Program-made: the position numbers and the translations under genes
Notes under the pieces: model-generated
Databases searched by the model: none
Told to the model about the DNA's origin: nothing
Seen by the model: only the letters and a program-made list of their open reading frames with translations
Part shown: positions 37,904-49,900 of the stretch, piece by piece
How the letters are laid out: the number at the start of each line of letters is the position of its first letter
How positions within the stretch are numbered: position 1 is the stretch's first letter
From: Dechloromonas denitrificans
Lineage (GTDB): Bacteria; Pseudomonadota; Gammaproteobacteria; Burkholderiales; Rhodocyclaceae
Reading direction: 5' to 3'
Assembly: GCF_001551835.1 (NCBI RefSeq)
Contig: NZ_LODL01000019.1
Span: 299,859 to 363,858, forward strand
DNA length: 64,000 nucleotides

Positions 37904-38501
37904 GGGCGGTATCCCCGAAAGTATCTTCGCGCACGATGCGCGGGGTGTTTTCACGCGGCTCGATGGTAACCGGCTGATAGATGACGCGCGCCTGATCCGG
38001 GTCATAGCGCATTTCAACGTGACCGGAAATCGGGAAGTCCTTGCGGAACGGATGGCCGATGAAGCCGTAGTCGGTCAGAATACGACGCAGGTCGTCATGA
38101 CCGACAAAAGCAATACCGTAGAGATCGAATGCCTCACGTTCAAACCAATTAACACTGGTCCAGATACCGGTCAGAGAATCAACTGCCGGAAACTCGTCAT
38201 CCTCAGCAAAGACCCGAACGCGCAGACGCCAGTTGTTGTTCAGCGATAGAAGATGGGTGACCGCAGCGAAACGCTTGCCTTGCCAAGCCCCGTCACCATA
38301 GGTGGAATAATCCACACCACAGAGATCGATCAGCTCGTCAAAGCCCAAATCGGCTTCGTCACGCAACATTTTCATCACAACGAGATAATCAGCGGAGGCA
38401 ACCTCAACGGTTACCTCACCGAGAGCAATCTTCAGCGACCTGAGCTTGTCACCGAAGTGCTTCTGCAAATTCTGGCTAAGCGTTTCCAGCTTGGCGGACA
38501 T
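37896..38501 (-). CDS. nuoC: NADH:quinone oxidoreductase subunit C
   Basis: 201 residues, 30-kDa-type subunit. The signature region [28 protein letters not shown] is complete. It is a separate gene rather than the NuoCD fusion of enterics, which is the usual betaproteobacterial state. It follows nuoB after 19 nt and overlaps nuoD by 8 nt. Confidence 0.97.
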   Translation of the reverse strand: MSAKLETLSQNLQKHFGDKLRSLKIALGEVTVEVASADYLVVMKMLRDEADLGFDELIDLCGVDYSTYGDGAWQGKRFAAVTHLLSLNNNWRLRVRVFAEDDEFPAVDSLTGIWTSVNWFEREAFDLYGIAFVGHDDLRRILTDYGFIGHPFRKDFPISGHVEMRYDPDQARVIYQPVTIEPRENTPRIVREDTFGDTAHG

Positions 38502-38520
38502 AGTGAATCAGCCTTGGCAA

Positions 38521-38997
38521 TTAACGAGCGATGGTATTGGTACGGCGAATCTTGTTCTGCAACTGAATGATGCCGTACAACAAGGCTTCAGCCGTTGGAG
38601 GACAACCCGGCACGTAGATATCAACCGGCACAATCCGGTCACAACCGCGAACTACGGAATAGGAATAGTGGTAATAACCACCACCGTTGGCACAGGACCC
38701 CATTGAGATAACCCAGCGCGGCTCGGCCATCTGGTCATAGACCTTACGCAATGCAGGCGCCATCTTGTTGGTCAGCGTACCAGCAACGATCATCACATCA
38801 GACTGACGCGGACTCGGGCGGAACACAACACCGAAACGATCAAGATCATAGCGAGCACAACCGGCATGGATCATCTCCACCGCACAGCAAGCAAGACCAA
38901 AAGTCATCGGCCACATCGAGCCGGTGCGCATGTAATTAATCAGTTTGTCAGCCGTAGTGGTGACAAAACCCTCTTGGAGAACACCTTCAATGGCCAT
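38521..38997 (-). CDS. nuoB: NADH:quinone oxidoreductase subunit B
   Basis: 158 residues. It binds the terminal 4Fe-4S cluster N2 through the adjacent cysteines in [11 protein letters not shown], plus [14 protein letters not shown] and [10 protein letters not shown]. It hands electrons to quinone and is the homologue of hydrogenase small subunits such as HoxY. It follows nuoA after 3 nt. Confidence 0.98.
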   Translation of the reverse strand: MAIEGVLQEGFVTTTADKLINYMRTGSMWPMTFGLACCAVEMIHAGCARYDLDRFGVVFRPSPRQSDVMIVAGTLTNKMAPALRKVYDQMAEPRWVISMGSCANGGGYYHYSYSVVRGCDRIVPVDIYVPGCPPTAEALLYGIIQLQNKIRRTNTIAR

Positions 38998-39000
38998 GCT

Positions 39001-39372
39001 TTATTCCCATTCCAGCGCACCCTTGGCCCAGGCGTAGACATAGCCGATAACCAGGATGGCGACGAAAACCAGCATTTCGATGAAACCGAACAACTTGATT
39101 GAATCGGTCGCGACGATATCCTTGAAAATCGTCGCCCACGGAAAGAGGAAGGCGATTTCCAGATCAAACAGAATAAAAAGGATGGCAATCAGGTAATAGC
39201 GCACATCAAACTTCATGCGCGCATCTTCGAACGCCTCAAAGCCGCACTCGTAGGGAGAGAGCTTCTCCGGATCCGGCTTGCTAGGCGCAAGCAGAAAACC
39301 CATCGCAACCGGCAACACGCCAACCGCAACACCCACCAGAACGAACATCAGGATTGGAAAGTAGTTTTCCAT
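39001..39372 (-). CDS. nuoA: NADH:quinone oxidoreductase subunit A
   Basis: 123 residues with three membrane helices and the conserved loop [10 protein letters not shown] followed by FLFPWATIF. It is the first gene of the nuo operon, 65 nt downstream of tRNA-Leu on the same strand. I could not assign a clear promoter in the gap, so the operon may also receive transcription from the secG-tRNA unit. Confidence 0.97.
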   Translation of the reverse strand: MENYFPILMFVLVGVAVGVLPVAMGFLLAPSKPDPEKLSPYECGFEAFEDARMKFDVRYYLIAILFILFDLEIAFLFPWATIFKDIVATDSIKLFGFIEMLVFVAILVIGYVYAWAKGALEWE

Positions 39373-39437
39373 GACCCGCCGCCAATATTCAGTTTCTTGT
39401 AAGAAACAGCAAACCTTACGGTCACTGCCCCAATTAT

Positions 39438-39522
39438 TGGTGCCGACGGCGAGACTCGAACTCGCACAGCTTGCGCCACTACCCCCTCAAGATAGCGTGT
39501 CTACCAATTTCACCACGTCGGC
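39438..39522 (-). tRNA. tRNA-Leu, anticodon GAG
   Basis: 85 nt including an encoded CCA. The acceptor arms GCCGACG/CGTCGGC pair fully, the D-arm segment AATTGGTAGAC is typical of leucine tRNAs, the anticodon loop TTGAGGG gives GAG on a CTATC/GGTAG stem, a long variable arm is present, and the T-arm reads GAGTTCGAGTCTC. It closely resembles E. coli tRNA-Leu(GAG). It lies between secG and nuoA. Confidence 0.97.
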
Positions 39523-39575
39523 ACTACGTTTTTTGCACCACCTAGCGAGGACTATGCCAGGCAACACACCTTGCT

Positions 39576-39947
39576 TTACTTCGGAATATCTTTTGCCTTG
39601 GAACCCGCATCAGCAGGAGCCACCACCCCCTCAGAAACAGCCGGGACCGGCAACGAAACCGGCTGCGATTGTACCGTTTCTTGCATCACACTGCCAGACG
39701 TTTTTGGCTTGCTAGATGCTACATAAGCCAAGGCGAGACTGGTCACAAAAAACACCGCAGCCAGAACTCCTGTAGTACGACTCATAAAGTTCGCCGAACC
39801 GGAGGAGCCAAACAAACTTCCGGAAGCCCCACTACCAAACGCCGCCCCCATATCCGCCCCCTTGCCATGCTGAACAAGGACCAGACCAACAATAGCGAGT
39901 GCCACGAGAATATGGACCGTTAAAACCAGAGAGAAAAACCAGCTCAT
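39576..39947 (-). CDS. secG: Protein-export membrane protein SecG
   Basis: 123 residues. Two membrane helices (about 3-23 and 54-74) flank the glycine-rich loop QHGKGADMGAAFGSGASGSLFGSSG, which is the SecG hallmark. It is an accessory subunit of the SecYEG channel. ATG 39947 is preceded by AGGTGG. The C-terminal tail, rich in Pro/Val/Ala, is longer than in E. coli, as is common in betaproteobacteria. It overlaps no gene; tpiA ends 8 nt upstream. Confidence 0.95.
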   Translation of the reverse strand: MSWFFSLVLTVHILVALAIVGLVLVQHGKGADMGAAFGSGASGSLFGSSGSANFMSRTTGVLAAVFFVTSLALAYVASSKPKTSGSVMQETVQSQPVSLPVPAVSEGVVAPADAGSKAKDIPK

Positions 39948-39955
39948 TTCACCAC

Positions 39956-40708
39956 CTATGAATTTGCCGCGCGGCAAATCGCAAGAAAATCTTCAGCAAC
40001 CAGCGCAGCCCCACCAACCAAACCACCATCGATATCGGCTTGCGCAAACAATTCGGCAGCACCCTGCGGCTTGACGCTACCACCGTACAAAATACGCAAA
40101 TACTCAGCAACACCAGGATCCAAAGCCGCAACCTGAGCGCGAATAGCCGCGTGCACCTCTTGAGCCTGGGATGGCATAGCCGTTAGACCAGTACCAATCG
40201 CCCAAACAGGCTCATAAGCCACAACCATCTTGGCGAAACCCGCCACCCCAAGGTAATCAAGCACCACAGACAACTGACGAGAAACCACAGCCTTCGTTTG
40301 CCCAGCATCACGCTCAGCAAGCGACTCACCAACACACAAAACCGGCGACATGCCTGCAGCCAAAACAGCAGCACATTTCATTGCCACGATCCGATCGGTC
40401 TCACCAAACAACTCACGCCGCTCAGAATGACCAACAATAACGTAAGCGCAACCAAACTCGGCAAGCATGGCAGCCGCAACCTCTCCGGTATAAGCCCCCG
40501 CCTCATGCTCACTTACATTTTGAGCCCCCAGCACCAAGCGCGAGTGCTGTACTTTTGCCGAAACCTGAGCCAGATAGGGATATGGAACACAAACCAACAC
40601 CTCGCTACTAACATCAGACAAACCGGCAAGCAACCCATCCAGCAACGCTGCATTTGCCTGAATACTGCCATGCATTTTCCAGTTTCCGGCAACAAGCTTT
40701 TTACGCAT
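39956..40708 (-). CDS. tpiA: Triosephosphate isomerase
   Basis: 250 residues, complete TIM barrel. It interconverts dihydroxyacetone phosphate and glyceraldehyde 3-phosphate. Catalytic residues are seen in the N-terminal AGNWKMHG (Lys), VIVGHSERR (His) and AYEPVWAIGTG (Glu), with the phosphate loop ILYGGSVKP. The order tpiA-secG-tRNA-Leu-nuoA is the conserved arrangement in this lineage. Confidence 0.97.
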   Translation of the reverse strand: MRKKLVAGNWKMHGSIQANAALLDGLLAGLSDVSSEVLVCVPYPYLAQVSAKVQHSRLVLGAQNVSEHEAGAYTGEVAAAMLAEFGCAYVIVGHSERRELFGETDRIVAMKCAAVLAAGMSPVLCVGESLAERDAGQTKAVVSRQLSVVLDYLGVAGFAKMVVAYEPVWAIGTGLTAMPSQAQEVHAAIRAQVAALDPGVAEYLRILYGGSVKPQGAAELFAQADIDGGLVGGAALVAEDFLAICRAANS

Positions 40709-40786
40709 GAATTGGCTGATCTTTTATGGCGAAAAACCTTTGGATTATAGCCGGGAGCACAATTTTCGGTCAAGGCAAGAGCATCT

Positions 40787-42145
40787 TCAACTTGATTGCA
40801 CCGCCGTCCTCACCACCGATGCCAACTCGTCCGCCGCCGCCAAAACCTGCTCGGCACACTCCCCCTCCACCATCACCCGCAGCAAGGGCTCGGTTCCGGA
40901 AGCTCGCAACAGAACACGCCCCCCTCCCGACATCTTGCGCTCGATCTCAATTAGAGCAGCTTGAATCGAAGGATCATCCTGCCATGGAAAACCCTTTGAA
41001 ATCGGGACATTGATTAGCTTTTGGGGATACAGCTTAAGGCCAGCCAGTAATTCTTTGAGCGTTCCCGCGGACTCGCGCAAGGCCGCCAGCACTTGCAGCG
41101 CAGCAACCGTACCATCGCCAGTGGTATGGCGATCTAACGCAAGGATGTGTCCGGAATTTTCACCACCAAACAGCCAGCCACGTTCGTTTAACATTTCCAC
41201 GACATAACGATCACCGACTGCAGCACGTGCAAAAGGAATATCCATCCGCGCCAAGGCATGCTCCAGCGCCAGATTGGTCATCAAGGTACCAACCACACCA
41301 GCCACTTTCCCATGGCGCGCACGGCCACAAACAATGGCGTACAGGAGCTGGTCGCCATCGTAGAGGCAACCATCGGCATCTACCATCTGAATTCGGTCCG
41401 CATCGCCATCAAGCGCAATACCCAGATCGGCTCGCTGCGCCAGCACAGCATCAACCAGTGCCTTTGGCGCAGTCGCGCCAACGCCATCATTGATGTTCAA
41501 TCCATTCGGCTGAGTTCCAATGGTCGTAACTTCAGCACCAAGTTCATGAAATACGTCAGGCGCAGTTTGATATGCCGCACCATGAGCACAATCAACGACG
41601 ATTTTCAGGCCACGCAGATCGAGATCATTCGGAAAAGTACTCTTGCAAAACTCAATATACCTTCCGCGCGCATCGTCGATGCGCCGCGCCCGACCCAGAT
41701 CAGCAGAGGTCACACAATGCATGGGCTGATCAATCAAGGCCTCGATGGCGCGCTCCATCGCATCGGGCAGCTTCGTGCCCTGTGCCGAGAAAAATTTTAT
41801 TCCGTTATCGTAATAGGGGTTATGTGAAGCCGAAATCACGATACCCGCCTGCAGACGCAACGCCCGCGTCAGGTAGGCGATAGCCGGGGTCGGCATCGGA
41901 CCAACCAGACATACATCGACACCGGCAGCGGCAAAACCAGCCTCAAGCGCTGACTCCAGCATATAGCCGGAAAGCCGGGTGTCCTTGCCAATCAGTACCG
42001 ATGGGCGCTCACCCGCTGCCATCGCAGTATTTTCCAGCAAAACCTTGCCCGCAGCGTAACCGAGGCGCATCACAAAGTCAGGCGTAATCGGCGTCTGCCC
42101 GACTCTGCCGCGAATTCCATCTGTTCCAAAATATTTTCTACTCAC
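40787..42145 (-). CDS. glmM: Phosphoglucosamine mutase
   Basis: 452 residues. It converts glucosamine 6-phosphate to the 1-phosphate for cell-wall precursors. The phosphoserine loop [12 protein letters not shown], the metal loop DGDADR and the sugar loop GGENSGH are present, as is the C-terminal phosphate loop [15 protein letters not shown]. It overlaps folP by 8 nt, the typical folP-glmM pair after ftsH. Confidence 0.97.
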   Translation of the reverse strand: MSRKYFGTDGIRGRVGQTPITPDFVMRLGYAAGKVLLENTAMAAGERPSVLIGKDTRLSGYMLESALEAGFAAAGVDVCLVGPMPTPAIAYLTRALRLQAGIVISASHNPYYDNGIKFFSAQGTKLPDAMERAIEALIDQPMHCVTSADLGRARRIDDARGRYIEFCKSTFPNDLDLRGLKIVVDCAHGAAYQTAPDVFHELGAEVTTIGTQPNGLNINDGVGATAPKALVDAVLAQRADLGIALDGDADRIQMVDADGCLYDGDQLLYAIVCGRARHGKVAGVVGTLMTNLALEHALARMDIPFARAAVGDRYVVEMLNERGWLFGGENSGHILALDRHTTGDGTVAALQVLAALRESAGTLKELLAGLKLYPQKLINVPISKGFPWQDDPSIQAALIEIERKMSGGGRVLLRASGTEPLLRVMVEGECAEQVLAAADELASVVRTAVQSS

Positions 42146-42977
42146 AGAACGCTCCCTGTTCGATTGCCGCCATGACTTTCAAGGCATCGCGGGTCGCCGC
42201 GACGTCATGCACACGCAATATTTTCGCACCTTTTTGAGCAGCCAACATCGCGGCCGCAACACTTGCCGACAGACGCCCATCGACAGCCCTGCCAGTAATT
42301 GCCCCCAGCATGGTCTTTCGAGACACACCGACCAACAACGGATACCCGACTTCACCGAGTGCGGTCAACGCACGAAAAAGGGCCAGATTGTGATCAAGCG
42401 TTTTCCCAAAACCAAAGCCCGGGTCAAGAATCACACGTTCCCTGGCAATCCCCGCTTGCAAGCAAGCATCAACTCTATCAAGAAGATAATCACGAACCTC
42501 GGCAACCACGTTTTCGTAACGCGGCGCTTGTTGCATCCCGCCAGGCTCCCCTTGCATATGCATGACGCAGACTGCGCAATCACTGTCACGCACCAGATCC
42601 ATCGATGCCTGATCACGCAAGCCGGTAATGTCATTGAAAAGAGAGGCCCCCGCCGCTATTGCCTCACGCATGACAATCGGCTTGTAGGTATCGACCGAAA
42701 CCGGCACCCCCCAGTCAGCAACCCGATGCAATACCGGCAACAAACGACGCAATTCCTCATCTGCCTGCGTAGGAATAGCACCAGGCCGTGACGACTCTGC
42801 GCCGATATCGAGGATATCCGCTCCCGCATCGAGCTGATGCCGCGCATGCGCGACCGCTCGTTCGACATCATTACTCAAACCATCACTTGAAAAGGAATCA
42901 GGCGTCAGGTTGACGATACCCATCAGCAATGGGCGATCCAGGCTGAGCCGAAAACGGCCACAATGAAGAATTGACAT
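42138..42977 (-). CDS. folP: Dihydropteroate synthase
   Basis: 279 residues, TIM barrel enzyme of folate synthesis that joins p-aminobenzoate to the pterin. The pterin-binding signatures [26 protein letters not shown] and the late loop [10 protein letters not shown] are visible. It follows ftsH after 56 nt and overlaps glmM, implying co-expression. It is the sulphonamide target family. Confidence 0.96.
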   Translation of the reverse strand: MSILHCGRFRLSLDRPLLMGIVNLTPDSFSSDGLSNDVERAVAHARHQLDAGADILDIGAESSRPGAIPTQADEELRRLLPVLHRVADWGVPVSVDTYKPIVMREAIAAGASLFNDITGLRDQASMDLVRDSDCAVCVMHMQGEPGGMQQAPRYENVVAEVRDYLLDRVDACLQAGIARERVILDPGFGFGKTLDHNLALFRALTALGEVGYPLLVGVSRKTMLGAITGRAVDGRLSASVAAAMLAAQKGAKILRVHDVAATRDALKVMAAIEQGAFCE

Positions 42978-43033
42978 GGCTATAAAAGAAAAAAGCCGGA
43001 AGCAAGCTCCCGGCTGTTATGAAAATCAGAATA

Positions 43034-44914
43034 TCAGGCTGTTGCGGTGGCGGTTGGCTCTGCCCCCGGCGTGTTATCCGACCGGGAAGGACGAGGGGCA
43101 CTCTGGGAAGGCTTCGGCGGACGCGGCGGTTTGCCATCCATGATGTCGTCGATCTGCTCGGCATCAATGGTTTCCCATTCCAGCAAGGCCTTGGTCATGG
43201 CTTCAACCTTGTCGCGGTTTTCTTCCAGCAGCTTGCGGGCTAGCGCGTACTGTTCATCGATAATCCGGCGAATCTCGGCATCGACCTTTTGCATCGTCGC
43301 CTCTGAAACGTTCTTGTGTTGCGTTACCGAACGACCAAGGAAGACTTCGCCATCGTTTTCGCCGTAAACCATCACGCCCAGATCGGACATCCCGTAACGG
43401 GTGACCATATCGCGAGCCATCGAGGTAGCGCGCTCGAAGTCGTTCGAGGCTCCAGTGGTCATCTGGTTCATGAACAACTCTTCAGCAACACGCCCCCCAA
43501 AAAGGACAGCAATCCGGCTCATCAAATATTCGCGATCATAAGCATAGCGATCCTGCTCCGGTAGCTGCATGGTCAACCCCAAGGCCCGGCCGCGCGGAAT
43601 GATGGTGACCTTGTGCACCGGGTCAGATTTCGGCACCAACTTGGCAACAACCGCATGCCCTGACTCATGGTAGGCGGTATTCATCTTCTCGTCCTCGGTC
43701 ATGACCATGCTGCGGCGCTCGGCGCCCATCATGATCTTGTCCTTGGCTTTTTCGAAGTCTTCCATGTCCACTAGACGCTTACTGCTACGGGCCGCAAACA
43801 GCGCTGCCTCATTGACCAGATTGGCCAGATCGGCCCCGGAGAAGCCAGGCGTGCCGCGAGCGATGATGTCGGCCTTGACGTCACCTGCAATTGGCACTTT
43901 GCGCATATGGACCTTGAGAATCTCTTCGCGCCCCCGGATGTCCGGCAGCGGCACGACGACCTGACGATCGAAGCGGCCCGGTCGCAGCAGCGCCGGGTCA
44001 AGGATGTCCGGACGGTTAGTCGCAGCAATGACGATGATGCCCGAATGCCCTTCAAAACCATCCATTTCAACCAGCAACTGGTTCAAGGTCTGTTCGCGCT
44101 CGTCATTACCGCCACCCAGACCAGCGCCGCGATGGCGCCCGACAGCGTCGATTTCATCGATGAAGATAATGCAAGGCGCGTGTTTCTTGGCGTTCTCGAA
44201 CATGTCGCGGACGCGGGCCGCACCAACGCCGACGAACATTTCAACGAAGTCGGAACCCGAAATGCTGAAGAACGGCACCTTGGCTTCGCCGGCAATCGCC
44301 TTGGCAAGAAGTGTTTTACCGGTACCCGGACTACCGACCATTAGCACGCCCTTGGGGATGCGGCCGCCGAGCTTCTGGAACTTGGAGGGATCGCGCAGGA
44401 AATCGACAATTTCCTGGACTTCTTCCTTGGCCTCATCGCAACCGGCGACATCGACAAAGGTGATGGTGTTCTGGGCTTCGTCGGTCATTCTCGCCTTCGA
44501 CTTACCGAAGGAGAAGGCCCCGCCCTTGCCGCCACCCTGCATCTGGCGCATGAAAAACACCCAAACGCCGATCAACAACAGCATCGGGAACCAGCTAACG
44601 AAAATACTCATCAGGAAGGAAGGCTCTTCTTCCGGCTTGGCCTCGATCTTGACGCCGTTTTTCAGCAAATCGGAAACCAGCCAGAGATCCGGCGGTGCGT
44701 AAGAGGTAATACGCTTACCATCGGTCGTCGTCGCCTTGAGCGTGCGACCTTCCATGACCACCTTGTTGATACGCCCCTGTTTCACTTCTTCAATGAACTG
44801 GGAGTACTCGATCGAGCCTTGCGCGACCTGACGGGTATTGAACTGGTTGAATACTGTCATCAGCACAAGACCAATGACCAGCCAGATTGCGAGGTTTTTG
44901 AACATGTTGTTCAA
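43034..44914 (-). CDS. ftsH: ATP-dependent zinc metalloprotease FtsH
   Basis: 626 residues. Two N-terminal membrane helices bracket a periplasmic domain, then an AAA+ ATPase with Walker A GSPGTGKT, Walker B FIDEID and the second region of homology, then an M41 protease with HESGH zinc ligands. It degrades membrane proteins and regulators. The start is a TTG at 44914, 7 nt after AAGGAG; an ATG three codons later is too far from the ribosome site. It is 55 nt downstream of rlmE on the same strand, the classical pair. Confidence 0.97.
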   Translation of the reverse strand: MNNMFKNLAIWLVIGLVLMTVFNQFNTRQVAQGSIEYSQFIEEVKQGRINKVVMEGRTLKATTTDGKRITSYAPPDLWLVSDLLKNGVKIEAKPEEEPSFLMSIFVSWFPMLLLIGVWVFFMRQMQGGGKGGAFSFGKSKARMTDEAQNTITFVDVAGCDEAKEEVQEIVDFLRDPSKFQKLGGRIPKGVLMVGSPGTGKTLLAKAIAGEAKVPFFSISGSDFVEMFVGVGAARVRDMFENAKKHAPCIIFIDEIDAVGRHRGAGLGGGNDEREQTLNQLLVEMDGFEGHSGIIVIAATNRPDILDPALLRPGRFDRQVVVPLPDIRGREEILKVHMRKVPIAGDVKADIIARGTPGFSGADLANLVNEAALFAARSSKRLVDMEDFEKAKDKIMMGAERRSMVMTEDEKMNTAYHESGHAVVAKLVPKSDPVHKVTIIPRGRALGLTMQLPEQDRYAYDREYLMSRIAVLFGGRVAEELFMNQMTTGASNDFERATSMARDMVTRYGMSDLGVMVYGENDGEVFLGRSVTQHKNVSEATMQKVDAEIRRIIDEQYALARKLLEENRDKVEAMTKALLEWETIDAEQIDDIMDGKPPRPPKPSQSAPRPSRSDNTPGAEPTATATA

Positions 44915-44969
44915 GCTTGCTCTCCTTCTACAGCGTAGAGCGATAAAAACGCCATTTTATACACAACTT

Positions 44970-45587
44970 TCAACGCAACACACGACCGAGCAAATAAAGC
45001 TCGGCACTTCGATCCCGAGACGCATCCGGTTTACGGACCACGACAGTCTTGAACGCTTCGCGCATAGAACGGAGAAAATTTTCGTAATCAGTTCCCTGAA
45101 AAACTTTGACCAGAAAAGCACCATCCGGTTTCAAATGGGCTTTAGAAAATTCCAGACCGAGTTCAGCCAGATACATGACCCGCGCCTGATCAACCATGGG
45201 CACACCCGACATATTGGGGGCCATGTCGGACATTACAAGCCCGACTTGCCGTTTACCGAGCTTTTCTTCGAGTTTTTTCAGGACGTCTTCTTCGCGAAAA
45301 TCCCCCTGAATGAAATCGACTCCGTGAATGGGCTCCATCTCGAGCAGGTCGAGCGCCAGGACAAGGCCACCATCGCCCACCCGCTTGACCGCAACCTGCG
45401 ACCAGCCGCCCGGGGTCGCCCCAAGATCGACGACCACCTCGCCGCGCCTTAACAGGCGATCCTTATCATCGATCTCCATCAACTTGAAAGCGGCACGGGA
45501 ACGCCAGCCTTCCTTTTTCGCGAGCTGAACATAGGGATCATTAATATGCTCCCGCATCCAAGCTTTGCTGGTCCTGGTTATAGCCAT
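44970..45587 (-). CDS. rlmE: 23S rRNA 2'-O-methyltransferase (U2552)
   Basis: 205 residues, FtsJ/RrmJ family. The SAM-binding motif [16 protein letters not shown] and the catalytic K-D-K-E set (Lys in AAFKL, Asp in SDMAPNMSG, Lys in FLVKVFQG, Glu in SAELYLLG) are all identifiable. It methylates U2552 in the ribosomal A-loop. It is divergent from yhbY (31-nt gap), so a tight bidirectional promoter region is expected. Confidence 0.96.
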   Translation of the reverse strand: MAITRTSKAWMREHINDPYVQLAKKEGWRSRAAFKLMEIDDKDRLLRRGEVVVDLGATPGGWSQVAVKRVGDGGLVLALDLLEMEPIHGVDFIQGDFREEDVLKKLEEKLGKRQVGLVMSDMAPNMSGVPMVDQARVMYLAELGLEFSKAHLKPDGAFLVKVFQGTDYENFLRSMREAFKTVVVRKPDASRDRSAELYLLGRVLR

Positions 45588-45618
45588 TCGGTAAAATGCC
45601 GTTTTTGAAAGGTTTACT

Positions 45619-45981
45619 ATGCCGCAATTATCATCTATCGAACGCCGTGAACTTCGCGCCCGCGCTCACAATCTGGATCCCGTCGTCTCGATTGCCGAGA
45701 ATGGTCTGACCGAGTCCGTCCTCAAAGAAATCGACATCAATCTCAAGGCCCACCAGCTGATCAAGATTCGCGTCTACGGCGACAGCCGCGAGAATCGCAT
45801 TGCCTATCTTGAACAGATCTGCGCCGAACTTGATGCTGCCCCCGTCCAGCACATCGGGAAACTGCTGATCGTCTGGCGTCCCACGGCTGGTGAGAGCGCT
45901 ACGGTCAACGGTGCGCAAAACCCAAAATCGCGCGGCCCTGCCTCAGCCCCGCGCCGCACCAAGCGCAGCTTCCAAGGCTGA
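45619..45981 (+). CDS. yhbY: YhbY-type (CRS1-YhbY domain) RNA-binding protein
   Basis: 120 residues. The CRM domain occupies residues 5-95, with [14 protein letters not shown] in the form [14 protein letters not shown], the [18 protein letters not shown] helix-strand unit and the GxxLIVWR end strand. It associates with pre-50S ribosomal particles. The C-terminal 25 residues are basic and disordered. It abuts the convergent DUF4149 gene with no intergenic space (stops adjacent). Confidence 0.93.
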   Translation: MPQLSSIERRELRARAHNLDPVVSIAENGLTESVLKEIDINLKAHQLIKIRVYGDSRENRIAYLEQICAELDAAPVQHIGKLLIVWRPTAGESATVNGAQNPKSRGPASAPRRTKRSFQG

Positions 45982-46443
45982 TCACTTCAGTCCGCGACTG
46001 CCCCACAAGGCAAGCCAGGCTCCCAGCAGACTCTGCACCAGATAGAGGATGCTGGAGATCCCGTGCCAGGCGACAAAACGATCGCGCAACACGCTTTCCA
46101 TGACTTCGCGGGGCAAGGCGTCGGCTTTCAGTTGCACCATCAGCGGCTGAATACCGAACTGGCTGGCCAAGGTCATCAAGGCCATCGCCAGCACCAGCCA
46201 GAAGACGGCGCTCTTGAAAAAGCGCCCGCCCCAGCGCGATACCAGGAAAAGCAGTAGATAAGCCGCACTTCCCAGGCCGACCCAGCCGATCAGGGCGAAC
46301 AGCTTACCGGCAATGACCCCGGCCAGTTGCCGGTCACCCAGACTGGCGAACAATACCGGGGCGGCCATATAGCCGATTGTCCATACCCCCCCCACCCAAA
46401 GCGTGATGGCAATGATGTAGAGGGCATCGGCCAGCTTGCGCAT
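45982..46443 (-). CDS. DUF4149/TMEM205-like membrane protein
   Basis: 153 residues with four membrane helices (about 5-28, 45-68, 80-100, 130-148). The first helix LYIIAITLWVGGVWTIGYMAAPVLF and the last LVQSLLGAWLALWG fit DUF4149, a family of unknown function often next to greA and carB in betaproteobacteria. ATG 46443 lies 7 nt after the greA stop, so the two are probably one transcript. An upstream extension into greA is rejected. Confidence 0.85.
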   Translation of the reverse strand: MRKLADALYIIAITLWVGGVWTIGYMAAPVLFASLGDRQLAGVIAGKLFALIGWVGLGSAAYLLLFLVSRWGGRFFKSAVFWLVLAMALMTLASQFGIQPLMVQLKADALPREVMESVLRDRFVAWHGISSILYLVQSLLGAWLALWGSRGLK

Positions 46444-46450
46444 CGCTGAA

Positions 46451-46927
46451 TTATTCGTAGCGAACGTCGATGATTTCGTATTCGCGAATACCGCCCGGCG
46501 CCTGCACCTGGGCGATATCGCCGGCATACTTGCCGATCAGGGCACGTGCCAGTGGAGAGCTGACCGACAGCTTGCCGGCCTTGATATCGGCCTCGTCCTC
46601 ACCGACGATCTGATAAGTCACCGCATCGCCGGAGTCTTGATCCTCGAGACTGACCGTTGCGCCAAAGACACAGCGCCCATCGGCATCCAGCAGCTTAGGA
46701 TCGATGATCTGCGCATTCGACAATTTGCCTTCGACCTCCTGGATACGCCCTTCGATGAAGCCCTGGCGCTCCTTGGCAGCGTCGTACTCGGCATTTTCAG
46801 AGAGATCACCATGCGAACGGGCTTCGGCGATTGCCGCGATCACCCAAGGGCGATCAACCGTCTTCAAACGGTGCAACTCTTCACGAAGTTTTTCGGCACC
46901 AGCCACGGTCAACGGAACTTTACTCAT
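46451..46927 (-). CDS. greA: Transcription elongation factor GreA
   Basis: 158 residues, the canonical length from ATG 46927 (a tandem ATG is 3 nt upstream). The N-terminal coiled coil holds the tip acids in [20 protein letters not shown], and the C-terminal FKBP-like domain ends in [11 protein letters not shown]. It stimulates cleavage of backtracked transcripts by RNA polymerase. It is separated from carB by an intrinsic terminator, so some independent initiation is likely. Confidence 0.97.
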   Translation of the reverse strand: MSKVPLTVAGAEKLREELHRLKTVDRPWVIAAIAEARSHGDLSENAEYDAAKERQGFIEGRIQEVEGKLSNAQIIDPKLLDADGRCVFGATVSLEDQDSGDAVTYQIVGEDEADIKAGKLSVSSPLARALIGKYAGDIAQVQAPGGIREYEIIDVRYE

Positions 46928-46940
46928 CATATATTCCAGC

Positions 46941-46985
46941 AAAAGCAAAACCGCCGGCGCCCGACAACGGGCCACCCGGCGGTTT
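46941..46985 (-). terminator. Intrinsic terminator after carB
   Basis: On the minus strand a 10-bp stem AAACCGCCGG/CCGGCGGTTT encloses an 18-nt loop and is followed by TTTTGCTTTT. It begins 11 nt after the carB stop and ends just before the greA start. Confidence 0.7.
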
Positions 46986-46995
46986 CAGGTTCGTC

Positions 46996-49900
46996 TTAGT
47001 GAAGCTGTTTGTGCAGCGCCTGAATCGGATAGACCACCAATTCGCCGAGATTACGAATCCCCTCGGCAGCAGCCTCGGCCCCCCAGATCGTCGTATACAT
47101 CGTGACCCGTGCCTGCAACCCAGAGGTCCGGATCGAACGGGAGTCGTTAATGGCCAGACGCTTTTCTTCCACCGTGTTGATGATCAGCGAAATTTCGTTG
47201 TTCTTGATCATATCGACGATATGCGGCCGACCTTCGGTGACCTTGTTGACCGATTGCACCGGCAAGCCGGCTGCCTCGATCGCGTGCGCCGTACCGCGCG
47301 TCGCCACCAGATGGAAACCAGCATCGTGCAGATGGCGGGCAATTTCGATGGCCTTGGCCTTGTCGCTGTCCTTGACCGACAGGAATACCTTGCCGGATGA
47401 CGGCAGCTTGACGCTGGCCGCCAGTTGCGACTTGACGAAAGCTTCGGCGAAAGTGACGCCAACACCCATGACTTCGCCGGTCGACTTCATTTCCGGGCCA
47501 AGAATGGTATCGACGCCCGGGAACTTGACGAAGGGGAAGACGGCTTCCTTGACCGAGTAATAAGGCGGCACCACCTCGGCAGTCACGCCCTGATCCTGCA
47601 GGCTGCGACCGGACATGCAACGGGCGGCGATCTTGGCCAACTGCAGGCCGGTGGCCTTGGAAACGAAGGGCACGGTCCGCGAAGCACGCGGATTCACTTC
47701 CAGCACGTAGACGTCGTTGTCCTTGATGGCGAACTGCACGTTCATCAGGCCGCAAACATTCAGGGCCTTGGCCATCAGCTTGGTCTGCCGGCGCAGTTCG
47801 TCCTGCACAGTGGCCGACAGCGAATACGGCGGCAACGAACAAGCGGAGTCGCCAGAATGCACGCCGGCCTGCTCGATGTGTTCCATGACGCCGCCAATGA
47901 TCACTTCCTCACCATCAGACAGCGCATCGACGTCGCACTCGACGGCGTCGTTCAGGAAGCGATCGAGCAGCACCGGCGAATCGTGGGAAACCTTGACCGC
48001 TTCGCGCATGTAGCGCTCGAGATCCTTCTGCTCATGGACGATTTCCATGGCCCGGCCACCCAGCACGTAGGATGGACGAACGACCAGCGGATAACCGATC
48101 TCCTGCGCCAGGCGCAGCGCATCCTCTTCGGTGCGCGCCGTGCGGTTCGGCGGCTGCTTCAGGCCGAGGTCATGCAACAGCTTCTGGAAGCGCTCGCGGT
48201 CTTCTGCGACGTCGATCGATTCCGGGCTGGTGCCGATGATCGGCACGCCGTTGGCTTCCAGCGCCAGCGCCAGCTTGAGCGGCGTCTGGCCGCCGTACTG
48301 GACGATGACGCCGACCGGCTTTTCGATAGCGACGATTTCCAGCACGTCCTCCAAAGTCAGCGGCTCGAAGTACAGGCGGTCGGAAGTGTCGTAGTCGGTG
48401 GACACGGTTTCCGGGTTGCAGTTGACCATGATCGTTTCGTAACCATCTTCGCGCATTGCCATCGCGGCGTGGACGCAGCAGTAGTCGAACTCGATACCCT
48501 GGCCGATGCGGTTCGGACCGCCACCGAGAACCATGATCTTCTTCTTGTCGGTCGGCATCGCCTCGCACTCGTCCTCATAGGTCGAGTACATGTAGGCCGT
48601 ACCGGTCGAAAATTCGGCGGCGCAAGTATCGACGCGCTTGTAGACCGGGCGGACGCCCAGTGCGTGGCGACGGTTGCGGAATTCGGTCTCGGTCGTCTTC
48701 AGCAGATAAGCCAGACGACGGTCGGCGAAACCCTTGCGCTTCAGATAACGCAACTCGTCGGCGGTCAACGATGAAAATTCTCGTTTTTCCACCGCCAGTT
48801 CGAGATCGACGATTTCCTTGATCTGAACCAGGAACCACGGGTCGATCTTGGTCAACTCGAAGACCTTGTCGACCGTCATGCCGACGCCAAAGGCATCGGC
48901 GACGTACCACAAACGGTCCGGCGACGGCCGGGCCAGCTGTTCGTCGATGGTTTCCGGGTCGACCGTCTTCAGGTTGAAGCCGTCCACACCAACTTCCAGG
49001 CCGCGCAGGGCTTTCTGCAGCGATTCCTGGAAGGTGCGGCCGATGGCCATGACTTCGCCGACCGACTTCATCTGCGTGGTCAGCGTCGAATCGGCCTGCG
49101 GGAATTTCTCGAAGGCAAAACGCGGCACCTTGGTGACGACGTAGTCGATCGACGGTTCGAACGAGGCCGGCGTCTTGCCGCCAGTGATGTCGTTGGACAA
49201 TTCATCAAGCGTGTAGCCGACCGACAGCTTGGCGGCGATCTTGGCGATCGGGAAGCCGGTCGCCTTGGAGGCCAACGCCGACGACCGCGAGACGCGCGGA
49301 TTCATCTCGATGACGATCATCCGACCGTCCTTCGGGTTGATCGAGAACTGGACGTTGGAACCACCGGTATCAACGCCGATTTCGCGCAGCACGGCGATCG
49401 AGGCGTTACGCAGGATCTGGTATTCCTTGTCGGTCAGCGTCTGGGCCGGCGCCACGGTGATCGAGTCGCCGGTATGCACACCCATCGGATCAAGGTTTTC
49501 GATGGAACAGATGATGATGCAGTTGTCCGCCTTGTCGCGGACCACTTCCATCTCGTATTCCTTCCAGCCGAGCAGCGACTCTTCGATCAGCAGTTCGTGC
49601 GTCGGCGAGGCTTCGAGGCCGCGCTTGCAGATGGTCTCGAATTCCTCAGGGTTGTAAGCGATGCCGCCGCCGGTGCCGCCCAGCGTGAAGGACGGCCGGA
49701 TGATGGTCGGGAAGCCGATCGCCGCCTGCACCTGATAGGCCTCTTCCATGCTGTGGGCAGTGGCGGAACGGGCGGAACCGAGACCGATCTTGGTCATCGC
49801 ATCCTTGAACTTCTGGCGGTCCTCGGCCTTGTCGATGGCTTCCTTGGAAGCACCGATCAATTCGACCTTGAACTTTTCCAGCACGCCTTCACGGTCGAGA

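Noticed and set aside
47425-48774. 449-residue plus-strand open frame opposite carB
   Set aside because: Shadow of carB; carB motifs are continuous on the other strand.
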